From Diaphorobacter sp. HDW4B (GTDB lineage Bacteria; Pseudomonadota; Gammaproteobacteria; Burkholderiales; Burkholderiaceae_C), in the NCBI RefSeq assembly GCF_011305535.1, contig NZ_CP049906.1:558001-622000 (forward strand): a DNA stretch of 64,000 nucleotides, written 5' to 3'. The notes under the pieces are model-generated. The model worked only from the letters and a program-made list of their open reading frames with translations. It searched no databases and was not told where the DNA came from. Below are positions 57,080 to 64,000 of this stretch, in pieces. The stretch's first letter is position 1. The number at the start of each line of letters is the position of its first letter. The position numbers and the translations under genes are program-made.

Positions 57080-58459
57080 TCAGACGCCGTTCGAGACCGG
57101 TGCGCGAGCAGGTTGCTGCACTGGCGCAGACACTTGCACGGACTGGGGCTCGCGGCGATACCAGAAGATGAAGAAGCCCATGGCCAAGGCCGCGATCAGG
57201 CCGGGAATTGCAAAGGCGATGAAGTTCATCTTGAGCGGCAGTGCCGCCGCCATCAGCGAACCACCGAGCAGCGGGCCGACGATGGCACCGGTGCGGCCCA
57301 CGCCCGAGGCCCAGCCCAGACCGGTGGAACGCATCGCCAGCGGATAGAACTGCGCGGTGTTGGCGTACAGCAGAATCTGCGTGCCGATGGTGGTCGCACC
57401 TGCCAGAATGATCAGCAGATATAGCACCGGCATGGGGCTGTTGAAGCCGAGCGCCGCGATCGACACGGTGCCCACGGCGAAGAAGCTCACCACCACCTTG
57501 GGCAGGCTGTAGCGGTCGCCCAGCCAGCCACCGGCAATCGCACCGGCCATGCCGCCGAAGTTCAGCGCCAGCAGGAAGGACAGGCTGGAGCCGAGGCTGT
57601 AACCCGCATTCGCCATCAGCTTGGGCAACCACGAGCCGAGCGCGTAGACCATCAACAGGCAGCAGAAGAACGACAGCCAGATCATGAAGGTGCCCATCGA
57701 ACGGCCATCTTTGACCAGATCGAACATCGGCACGCCCGGGCCCTTGTCGCCGGACATGTGCATGCGGGTGTCGGCGGTGATGCTCAGACCGGGATCGACG
57801 CGGGTCAGCAGACCAGCGGCTTGTTCATTGCGACCCTGGCGCAGCAGAAAGCCCACGGACTCGGGCAGCTTCCACAGAATCAGCGGCAGCAGCAACAGCG
57901 GCACGGCAGCCGAGTAGAACATGGACTGCCAACCAAAGCGCGGCAGCATGTAGATGCCCATCCCCGCAGCCAGCACGCCGCCGAGCGAGTAGCCGCTGAA
58001 CATGACCGCCACCAGCGTGCTGCGCAAGCGCTTGGGGGCGTACTCGTTCATCAGCGCCACGGCGTTGGGCATGAGGCCACCGCAACCCAGACCTGCGATG
58101 AAGCGGAAGATGCCGAATTCGGTGGGCGACTTGGCAAAGCCATTGAAGAAGGTGGCGACGCTGAACAGCAAAAAGCAGATCGCGATGCCCTTCTTGCGGC
58201 CGATCTTGTCGGCCAGCGGCCCGAAGATGAAGGCACCGAACATCATGCCGAACAGCGCATAGCTGCCCAGTGCTCCGGCCTGCACGGGAGTCAGGTTCCA
58301 TTCCTTCATCAGGGTCGGCAGCACCACGCCGTAGAGGAACAGGTCGTAGCCGTCGAAGATCAGCAGCAAGGCACAAAGCCACACCACCATCCAGTGGAAT
58401 TTCGAGAACTTGGCGTTGTCGATGATCTGGTTGACTTCCAGCGTCGTCGTCGTTTTCAT
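57080..58459 (-). CDS. benK: Benzoate transporter BenK-like (AAHS family MFS)
   Basis: 459 residues, 12 membrane segments. The first segment carries LLLIFDGYDLFLYGVVLPTL (DGYD motif typical of BenK/PcaK), then FGPLADKIGRKKG and LGCGGLMPNAVALMNEY. It directly follows benD in the leftward operon. Uptake of benzoate by proton symport is the likely role; the second AAHS protein and BenE overlap in function. Confidence 0.9.
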   Translation of the reverse strand: MKTTTTLEVNQIIDNAKFSKFHWMVVWLCALLLIFDGYDLFLYGVVLPTLMKEWNLTPVQAGALGSYALFGMMFGAFIFGPLADKIGRKKGIAICFLLFSVATFFNGFAKSPTEFGIFRFIAGLGCGGLMPNAVALMNEYAPKRLRSTLVAVMFSGYSLGGVLAAGMGIYMLPRFGWQSMFYSAAVPLLLLPLILWKLPESVGFLLRQGRNEQAAGLLTRVDPGLSITADTRMHMSGDKGPGVPMFDLVKDGRSMGTFMIWLSFFCCLLMVYALGSWLPKLMANAGYSLGSSLSFLLALNFGGMAGAIAGGWLGDRYSLPKVVVSFFAVGTVSIAALGFNSPMPVLYLLIILAGATTIGTQILLYANTAQFYPLAMRSTGLGWASGVGRTGAIVGPLLGGSLMAAALPLKMNFIAFAIPGLIAALAMGFFIFWYRREPQSVQVSAPVQQPARAPVSNGV

Positions 58460-58504
58460 GTTTGTCTCCGTTGATGTTTTATGGAGGCGTTACGTGGGAG
58501 TGAT

Positions 58505-59281
58505 TCAACCTTGATCGCCACCGCCCACAGGCAGGACGGTTCCGGTGATGTAGGAGGCATCGTCGGATGCCAGGAACAGAATCGCGCCAGCTTGCTCGTC
58601 GAGCGTGCCGTAGCGCTTCATCAGCGTGGTGGCTACGGTCTGATCGACGATCTGCTGGTACCAGACCTTGTCCTTGGCCCCCAGCTTGCTGGTGTTGCGT
58701 GGAATGCGGCGTGGCGGCGCTTCGGTGCCGCCGGGTGCCACCGCGTTGATGCGGATGCCGCGCTCGCCGTTCTCGAAGGCCAGGCATGCAGTCAGCGCAT
58801 TTACGCCGCCCTTGGCCGCGCCGTAGGGCACGCGGTTCACGCTGCGTGTGGCGATGGACGAGACGTTGACGATGGCACCCTTTTTCTTCTTGAGCATGTA
58901 GGGCAGCACGGCGCGGCAACCCCAGAGCGTCGGGAACAACGAGCGGCGCACTTCGGCCTCGATCTCGGCGGGCGTGTAGTGCTCGTAGGGTTTGGTCCAG
59001 ATGGTGCCGCCCACGTTGTTGACCAGAATGTCGATGCGCTTGAACTGCTTGACGGCTGCGGCAGCGGCTTGCTCTGCGCCGTCGAACTGCTCCAGATCGA
59101 CCTCGATGGCGATCACTTCGGTGATCTCCTCAAGGCGCTTGCGCAGATCCTGCACGAGCGGCGAGCGGTCCACCAGCACCAGCTTGGCACCTTCGCTTGC
59201 GGCCAGTTCGGCCACGCGCTCGCCAATGCCTTGTGCGGCGCCGGTGATCATCATCACCTTGCCTTCGAATCGGTTTTTCAT
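58505..59281 (-). CDS. benD: 1,6-dihydroxycyclohexa-2,4-diene-1-carboxylate dehydrogenase (BenD)
   Basis: 258 residues, short-chain dehydrogenase. NAD-binding MITGAAQGIGERVAELA, LVNNVGGTIWTKPYEHY, catalytic Ser in VNVSSIATRSV and the Tyr-Lys pair in VPYGAAKGGVNAL. The N-terminus MKNRFEGKVMMITGA is typical of BenD. It oxidises and decarboxylates the benzoate cis-diol to catechol, producing NADH. It follows benC by 15 bases. Confidence 0.94.
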   Translation of the reverse strand: MKNRFEGKVMMITGAAQGIGERVAELAASEGAKLVLVDRSPLVQDLRKRLEEITEVIAIEVDLEQFDGAEQAAAAAVKQFKRIDILVNNVGGTIWTKPYEHYTPAEIEAEVRRSLFPTLWGCRAVLPYMLKKKKGAIVNVSSIATRSVNRVPYGAAKGGVNALTACLAFENGERGIRINAVAPGGTEAPPRRIPRNTSKLGAKDKVWYQQIVDQTVATTLMKRYGTLDEQAGAILFLASDDASYITGTVLPVGGGDQG

Positions 59282-59296
59282 GTTGCGCTCCGGACC

Positions 59297-60316
59297 TTAT
59301 GCAGCCGCTGGTTGGCTGGGGGTGAATTTTTCGTAATGGAAGCTGGCGGGCTCGATGCCAGCGGTCTTGAAGTACTTCTGCACCGCATCGACCATGGGTG
59401 GCGGGCCGCACAGGTAGACATCGACGCCGCCGTCATGCAGCACTTCAGGGAGCATGTGATCCGTCACATAGCCCTTTTGCGGATGGGCCGTGGCCGGGTC
59501 AGCCACCACGGTCACGTAGGTGAAGCCGGGAATGCGCTGGGCGTATTCCTCCAGACGCTCGACCATGACCAGATCCTGATCGCGCGTCACGCCATACAGC
59601 ATGTGCACCGGCTGCGACACGCCGCTGCGCGCCAGCGATTCGAGCATCGAGAGAAACGGTGCCAGACCGGTGCCGCCCGCGAGCATCAAGATCGGCTTGG
59701 TGACCGCACGCAGGTAGAAGCTGCCGAGCGGGCCGGTCATGTCCAGCGATCCGTCCAGCGTCGCTCCTGCCAGCCAGGTGCTCATCAGACCACCGGGCAC
59801 ATGCTTGATCAAAAACGACATGCGGCGCTCGCCGGAATGCGAGCTGAACGAGTAGGAACGGTGCTGCCCACCGCCGGGCACATCGATGTTCACGTACTGA
59901 CCGGGCAGGAAGGCGGGCGCATCGGCCGGCACTTCCAGCGCCAGTTCGTAGGCTGCATCGCTATAGCGCACGATCTCGGAGACCTTGCCCGAAAACTTGG
60001 CCAGCCCCGTCTTGCAGGCGGCCGAGGACATGGGCACGGCGACCACGCAATCGGACTTGGGAATCATCTGGCAGGTCAGCACCAGACCCTGCTCTGCTTC
60101 GTCTTCGGTCAGCGCGTCCTCGATGTAGTCCTCGCCCAGATCGTAGGTGCCGCTTTCGGCGCGGCACTTGCAGGTGCCGCAGACGCCGTCGGAGCAGTCC
60201 ATGGGCAGGTTGATGCGGTTGCGAAAGGCTGCGTCAAGCACCTTCTCGTTGGCACCACACTCCACAAAGCGGGTGACGCCGTCCTCGAAATTCAGGGCAA
60301 TGCGATAGCTGGTCAT
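59297..60316 (-). CDS. benC: Benzoate 1,2-dioxygenase electron transfer component (BenC)
   Basis: 339 residues with an N-terminal plant-type ferredoxin (CSDGVCGTCKC, then LTCQM) followed by FAD-binding (RSYSFSSHSGERRMSFLIK) and NAD-binding (PILMLAGGTGLAPFLSMLES) domains. It carries electrons from NADH to the BenAB oxygenase. Domain order is the reverse of the PDR-type reductase at the left edge of the window. Confidence 0.95.
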   Translation of the reverse strand: MTSYRIALNFEDGVTRFVECGANEKVLDAAFRNRINLPMDCSDGVCGTCKCRAESGTYDLGEDYIEDALTEDEAEQGLVLTCQMIPKSDCVVAVPMSSAACKTGLAKFSGKVSEIVRYSDAAYELALEVPADAPAFLPGQYVNIDVPGGGQHRSYSFSSHSGERRMSFLIKHVPGGLMSTWLAGATLDGSLDMTGPLGSFYLRAVTKPILMLAGGTGLAPFLSMLESLARSGVSQPVHMLYGVTRDQDLVMVERLEEYAQRIPGFTYVTVVADPATAHPQKGYVTDHMLPEVLHDGGVDVYLCGPPPMVDAVQKYFKTAGIEPASFHYEKFTPSQPAAA

Positions 60317-60346
60317 CGTGGTCTCCTTGTTGTGGGGCTGCCGTCG

Positions 60347-60853
60347 TCAGATGTGATAGATGTCCACGACCTGACGGATGTAGTCGTTCTTCAAGACGAT
60401 CTTCTTGCGTGCAAACAGGAAGCCACTGTCTGTCTTGGAAAGCGTCGCGAAGATGGTGCCGAACAGGTGATCGGTGACCTTGTAGCGATGGCTCAGCGTG
60501 TGGAAGTTGTAGCGAATGTCGACCGCATCGGCGCGTTCGGCCAGCACCTCCACGTTGGTGATCATGTGGTTGGTGCGCGGCTCGGGCATGGAGGCGCTGG
60601 AGCGCTCGGTCTGGATGCGGAAGACGCGGTCTTCCAGACCATTGCGGTTGGGGTAGTAGATCAGCGAGATCTGGCTTTGCGGGTCTTCGGTGAGCTGGTC
60701 ATCGTCGTCCCACGCGGGCATCCAGTAATCGACGTTCTCCGAATAGAGCGCCAGCCATGGCTCCCATTCGCGGTCGTCGAGATGGCGCACCTCGCGGTAC
60801 AGAAAGGCGCAGATGGCGTGGTAGCCGTGCTGGTCGTGTGCGGTGTGGCTCAT
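60347..60853 (-). CDS. benB: Benzoate 1,2-dioxygenase small (beta) subunit (BenB)
   Basis: 168 residues, cystatin-like ring-hydroxylating dioxygenase beta fold. Words: [38 protein letters not shown] and [20 protein letters not shown]. Start overlaps the benA stop by ATGA. Structural subunit of the alpha3-beta3 oxygenase. Confidence 0.95.
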   Translation of the reverse strand: MSHTAHDQHGYHAICAFLYREVRHLDDREWEPWLALYSENVDYWMPAWDDDDQLTEDPQSQISLIYYPNRNGLEDRVFRIQTERSSASMPEPRTNHMITNVEVLAERADAVDIRYNFHTLSHRYKVTDHLFGTIFATLSKTDSGFLFARKKIVLKNDYIRQVVDIYHI

Positions 60854-62214
60854 GCTTGTGCTCCTTCACGTTCTTGCTTGGCGGCCTTGCGCATTTCCTT
60901 GGCCCAGTAGTCGTGCTGGCAGACGAAAAGGCCTTCGTCTTCGCTGCGCTCACCGCTGACCAGCGGTTTCATGCCCATCTTCTTGGCGTTGTCGTCGGCA
61001 CCATCGATCCACAGCGGTGCGCCGCGGCTCAGGTCGTTCCACTGCGCCACCTTGCCGGCATAGCCCGACTGGCAGGCGCGGAACTCTTCCAGGTCGTCCG
61101 CCGTGCCCATGCCCGAGACGTTGAAGAAATCCTCGTATTGGCGGATGCGCAGCGCGCGGTCTTCGGCGTTCTCGCCCTTGGGGCCGAAGCAGTAGATGGT
61201 GATTTCCGTCTTGTCCACGCTGATGGGGCGCGTCACGCGGATCTGCGTGGAGAACTGGTCCATCAGGTACACGTTGGGGTAGAGGCAGAGGTTGCGGGTC
61301 TGCTCGACGATGAACGTCGCCTTGTCTTCGCCCAGACGCTCGACCAGTTCCTCGCGGCGGTTGTACACCGGGCGCACCTCGGGGTTCATGGTTTTGGTCC
61401 ACAGCAGGATGTGGCCGTTCTCGAAACCGTAGACACCGCCCGTGCTCTTGCTCCAGCCGTTGGCGTCCACCGCCTTGGTGCCGCCTTCCTTGCGACGGCC
61501 CATGGTGGCCGCGTAGTTCCAGTGCACCGAGCTCACGTGGTAGCCGTCGCAGCCGTTTTCCATCTGCAGCTTCCAGTTGCCGTCGTAGATGTACGAGGAG
61601 TTGCCGCGAATCACTTCCACGCCTTCGGGCGTCTGGTCGACGATCTGGTCGATGATCACGCGCGTCTCGCCGAGGAAGTCTTCCAGCGATTGCACATCGG
61701 CGTTCAGGCTGCCGAACAGAAAGCCCTTGTAGCTCTCGAAGCGCGCCACCTTCTTGAGGTCGTGCGAACCATCGGTGTTGAACTGCTTGGGATACTCGGT
61801 GGTCTTCTCGTCCTTGACCTTGAGGAGCTTGCCGGAGTTGTTGAACGTCCAGCCGTGGAACGGACAGGTGACGCTGCCCTTGTTGCCGTGCTTCTTGCGA
61901 AACAGCATGGCGCCGCGGTGAGCGCAGGCGTTGATCACCGCGTTGAGCTTGCCGTCCTTGGCACGTGTGATCACGATGGGCTGGCGGCCGATGTAGGTGG
62001 TGAAGTAGTCGTTGATCGCGGGGATCTGGCTCTCATGCGCCAGGTAGACCCAGTTGCTCTCGAAGATGTGCTTCATCTCGAGATCGAACAACTGCGGGTC
62101 GGTGAAGATGTCGCGACGGCAGCGGTAAATACCGTTTTCCTTGTCGTCCTGCAGGGCGTTGTCCAGCAGGGTTTCGACTGCGGACGGTTGTTCTACGGTG
62201 GCAGTGGTGTTCAT
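60850..62214 (-). CDS. benA: Benzoate 1,2-dioxygenase large (alpha) subunit (BenA)
   Basis: 454 residues; start at 62214 ([18 protein letters not shown]) rather than the open sequence further upstream. Rieske centre: [17 protein letters not shown] and CPFHGWTFN (C-x-H...C-x2-H). The mononuclear iron site is in [17 protein letters not shown]. It adds both atoms of O2 to benzoate, giving the cis-diol acted on by BenD. A 209-base gap with two hairpins separates it from catA, and it may have its own promoter. Confidence 0.96.
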   Translation of the reverse strand: MNTTATVEQPSAVETLLDNALQDDKENGIYRCRRDIFTDPQLFDLEMKHIFESNWVYLAHESQIPAINDYFTTYIGRQPIVITRAKDGKLNAVINACAHRGAMLFRKKHGNKGSVTCPFHGWTFNNSGKLLKVKDEKTTEYPKQFNTDGSHDLKKVARFESYKGFLFGSLNADVQSLEDFLGETRVIIDQIVDQTPEGVEVIRGNSSYIYDGNWKLQMENGCDGYHVSSVHWNYAATMGRRKEGGTKAVDANGWSKSTGGVYGFENGHILLWTKTMNPEVRPVYNRREELVERLGEDKATFIVEQTRNLCLYPNVYLMDQFSTQIRVTRPISVDKTEITIYCFGPKGENAEDRALRIRQYEDFFNVSGMGTADDLEEFRACQSGYAGKVAQWNDLSRGAPLWIDGADDNAKKMGMKPLVSGERSEDEGLFVCQHDYWAKEMRKAAKQEREGAQA

Positions 62215-62354
62215 GGTGGGTCTCCTTGGGATGCAGCCATCCCCCACGACGTTTCGTCGCGGTTCAACAAAGTTGGAAAGCAAAACGGGAAAGTGGTGAA
62301 GCGTGGGAAGAAGCGAGCACCAGGCTCTTGGCACATGGCCCCTCTTCCCTTGCT

Positions 62355-62381
62355 CACCGTGGCGCTTGCTTGGCCACGGTG
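62355..62381 (-). other. Hairpin between catA and benA (9-bp stem)
   Basis: CACCGTGGC and GCCACGGTG flank a 9-base loop. No T-run follows on the minus strand, so an intercistronic stabilising or processing element is more likely than a terminator. Confidence 0.4.
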
Positions 62382-62390
62382 GCAGGTGTC

Positions 62391-62415
62391 ATGCAGGCGC
62401 TGGTCAGGCCTGCAT
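62391..62415 (-). other. Hairpin just after catA (8-bp stem)
   Basis: ATGCAGGC and GCCTGCAT flank a 9-base loop, starting 9 bases after the catA stop. It forms a pair with the hairpin at 62355-62381 and may protect the catA mRNA end or attenuate read-through into benA. Confidence 0.4.
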
Positions 62416-62423
62416 CAGCGGCC

Positions 62424-63359
62424 TCAGGCGGCCAAACGTGGGCGCTCGACGATCTGGTTGTCGACGCCGTTGACCAGTGGGCTCAGCGTGAAGTCGAACA
62501 CGATCTCGTCGAAAGGACCGTCCAGACCTTCGGCCTTGATGCTCGCCGCATCGGTGTGCGAGACCAGCGGTGGCACCAGACCTTCGCGGGTGGCGTAGGC
62601 GAAGTCGTCGTACACCAGCGGGTCACCGTCGATGTTGATCTGCGTGGTCAGCTTGCGATGGCCGTCCGCCGTGACGAAGAAGTGGATGTGCGCTGGACGG
62701 TTGCCATGGCGGCCAAGCTGGTTGAGCAGCCCTTGTGTAGGACCATCGGGTGGGCAGCCGTAGCCCTTGGGCACGATGCTTTGGAACTTGTAGCGGCCTT
62801 GGTCATCGGTGATGATGGTGCGGCGCATGTTGAAGGGCTGTTGCTCGCCTGTGGGGTCGTAGTGCGAGTAAAAGCCCTTGGTGTTGGCGTGCCAGACTTC
62901 GACCTTGGCGTTCTTCAAAGGCTTGCCGTCAGCGCCGTAGACCGTGCCGTGCATGATCAGCGTGTTGCCTGCCTTGTCGCTGCCGTCATCCAGACGGGCA
63001 TAGCCCTTGACCTCGGGAGCGCCAGCCACGTACAGCGGGCCTTCGATGGTGCGTGGTGTGCCGTTTTCGACATGCTGAGCCTTGTCGTCGGCATCCATGC
63101 GCATGTCGAAGTAGCGATCCAGCCCCAGACCGGGCGACAGCAGACCGGCTTCGCTGCTGGCACCCAGACGGTTCAGGTAGGCCACGCCAGCCCAGTACTC
63201 ATCGGACGTGATGTTCAGGTCTTCGATGGTCTTGAACAGATCGGACAGGATGCGGTGAATGATCTGCTTGGTGCGTGGGTTGCCGCCGGTCTGGTCCAGG
63301 CCACTGGCCAGACGCAGGAAGTCCTGAACTTCGGTGGTGTTGAAGATAGCTGTAGTCAT
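62424..63359 (-). CDS. catA: Catechol 1,2-dioxygenase (CatA)
   Basis: 311 residues; start at 63359 (MTTAIFNTTEVQDFLRLASG). Fe(III) ligands are in VWHANTKGFYSHYDPTG (Tyr), VPKGYGCPPDGP (Tyr) and NRPAHIHFFVTADG (two His), as in intradiol dioxygenases. The sequence LLNQLGRHGNRPAHIHFF and TTQINIDGDPLVYDDFAYAT is close to the Acinetobacter enzyme. It cleaves catechol between the hydroxyl groups to cis,cis-muconate, joining the ben genes to the beta-ketoadipate pathway. No catB or catC is in the window. It is divergent from a LysR gene. Confidence 0.96.
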   Translation of the reverse strand: MTTAIFNTTEVQDFLRLASGLDQTGGNPRTKQIIHRILSDLFKTIEDLNITSDEYWAGVAYLNRLGASSEAGLLSPGLGLDRYFDMRMDADDKAQHVENGTPRTIEGPLYVAGAPEVKGYARLDDGSDKAGNTLIMHGTVYGADGKPLKNAKVEVWHANTKGFYSHYDPTGEQQPFNMRRTIITDDQGRYKFQSIVPKGYGCPPDGPTQGLLNQLGRHGNRPAHIHFFVTADGHRKLTTQINIDGDPLVYDDFAYATREGLVPPLVSHTDAASIKAEGLDGPFDEIVFDFTLSPLVNGVDNQIVERPRLAA

Positions 63360-63493
63360 CGTGAGTCTCCTTCGGTCGTGGGTTGAAGATTGGAAGTTGG
63401 CGTTCATCGATTCACTGCGCCATCTTGCTTCCATGGGTTGAATTGGACAACGCGGCGCTTGAGTTCATCCAACATCAAATTCATCTGACTTCA

Positions 63494-63506
63494 TACCTTT
63501 TTGATA
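63494..63506. promoter_or_regulatory. LysR-type box T-N11-A in the catA/LysR divergent promoter
   Basis: ATAC-N7-ATAT at 63493-63507, one base off the CatM/BenM consensus ATAC-N7-GTAT. It lies in the AT-rich 219-base gap, 135 bases from the catA start and 85 from the regulator start, as expected for a muconate-responsive LysR site. Confidence 0.45.
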
Positions 63507-63578
63507 TTGTTTGTGCTATCGTCAATAAAAATCAATGACTTAGAGAATCCAAAAACCCACTGCATATGGTTTTCCCTT

Positions 63579-64000
63579 ATGGATATCCGACAGCTCAAAT
63601 ATTTCGTGGCCGTAGCCAACGCACGCAACTTCACGCGGGCTTCCGAGCAGTTGCATATCGCCCAGCCGCCGCTCAGCAGGCAGATCCAGCTGCTTGAGGA
63701 AGAACTCGGCGTGGTGCTCATCCTGCGCAACAGCCGCCCCCTGCGGCTGACCGAGGCGGGCCGCTCCTTCTATGAACAGGCGCTGCAGATCATCAACCGC
63801 GTCGACCAGCTCAGAACCAGCACGCGGCAGATCGGCCTGAACCAGAAGCAGACCTTGTCCATCGGTTTTGTCGGCTCAACCCTGTACGGTGGCCTGCCCA
63901 TGCTGGTGCGCAAGCTGCGCCAGCACTATCCCGAGGTGGACATCCAGTTGGTCGAGCTGACATCGATGCAGCAGATCGGCGCGCTGAAATCAGGCCGCAT
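63579..64000 (+). CDS. LysR-family regulator (CatM/BenM/CatR type), 3' truncated
   Basis: 140 residues before the window ends. The helix-turn-helix MDIRQLKYFVAVANARNFTR and ASEQLHIAQPPLSRQIQLLE then EELGVVLILRNSRPLRLTEAG is that of the CatM/BenM/CatR group, with the start of the effector domain (LSIGFVGSTLYGGLPMLVRK). It is divergent from catA and likely activates catA and ben genes when muconate (and possibly benzoate) is present. The effector-contact residues lie beyond the window. Confidence 0.92.
   Translation, partial: MDIRQLKYFVAVANARNFTRASEQLHIAQPPLSRQIQLLEEELGVVLILRNSRPLRLTEAGRSFYEQALQIINRVDQLRTSTRQIGLNQKQTLSIGFVGSTLYGGLPMLVRKLRQHYPEVDIQLVELTSMQQIGALKSGR

Noticed and set aside
58481-62598. 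Very long open frames on the + strand opposite benA-D
   Set aside because: They are antisense to well-supported ben genes, have atypical His/Gln/Val-rich composition and no family features; chance openness of GC-rich DNA.

Overview
The window reads like a chromosomal segment of a Comamonadaceae-type betaproteobacterium (Burkholderiales; Comamonas, Delftia or Acidovorax relatives). The reasons are high-GC coding, many orphan Bug (tripartite tricarboxylate) solute receptors, hexarate and aromatic-acid catabolism, an IPTL-CTERM type surface protein, and an ortho-cleavage benzoate cluster. No rRNA, tRNA, CRISPR array or intact insertion sequence was seen. The assignment is inferred from gene content only.

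Layout. 1-3.9 kb: end of an aromatic oxidation cluster (PDR/VanB-type reductase, Bug receptor, FAD monooxygenase, DUF2783 protein). 4.1-7.1 kb: accessory module with a Phd/VapC pair, a KfrA-like coiled-coil DNA-binding protein and a divergent tyrosine recombinase. 7.3-13.6 kb: tightly coupled three-gene operon of a SWIM zinc-finger protein and two very large paralogous proteins of unknown function. 13.7-26.0 kb: hexarate (glucarate/galactarate) island with garD, a glucarate dehydratase-like enzyme, gudD, kdgD, a 2-oxoglutarate semialdehyde dehydrogenase, Bug receptors and a GntR regulator. Together these convert glucarate or galactarate to 5-dehydro-4-deoxyglucarate, then 2-oxoglutarate semialdehyde, then 2-oxoglutarate. 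26.0-32.2 kb: two further acid-sugar units, each with an enolase-superfamily enzyme divergent from a GntR regulator. 32.4-34.6 kb: a repeat-rich exported protein. 35.0-49.0 kb: a long leftward operon, divergent from a LysR gene, encoding LamB/YcsF (PxpA), BCCP, biotin carboxylase, AHS1 and AHS2 (PxpB/C), a TorT-like binding protein, a sugar-type ABC transporter and a three-subunit molybdenum hydroxylase whose FAD subunit is frameshifted. 49.9-54.5 kb: HipBA and a pair of dynamin-like GTPases. 54.5-64 kb: benzoate catabolism (benE, two AAHS transporters, benDCBA, catA and a partial LysR regulator), taking benzoate to catechol and cis,cis-muconate.

The most unusual items are: (i) the operon that places a split urea-carboxylase-like set of subunits (BC, BCCP, AHS1, AHS2) with PxpA, a molybdenum hydroxylase and its own importer, which suggests ring hydroxylation followed by ATP/biotin-dependent opening of an N-heterocycle or lactam; (ii) the SWIM plus tandem giant-paralogue operon; (iii) three evenly spaced (49 bp) palindromic operators before hipBA; and (iv) the translationally coupled dynamin pair. 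Several decayed fragments (an SMP-30 tail, a vapC tail) mark past rearrangements.
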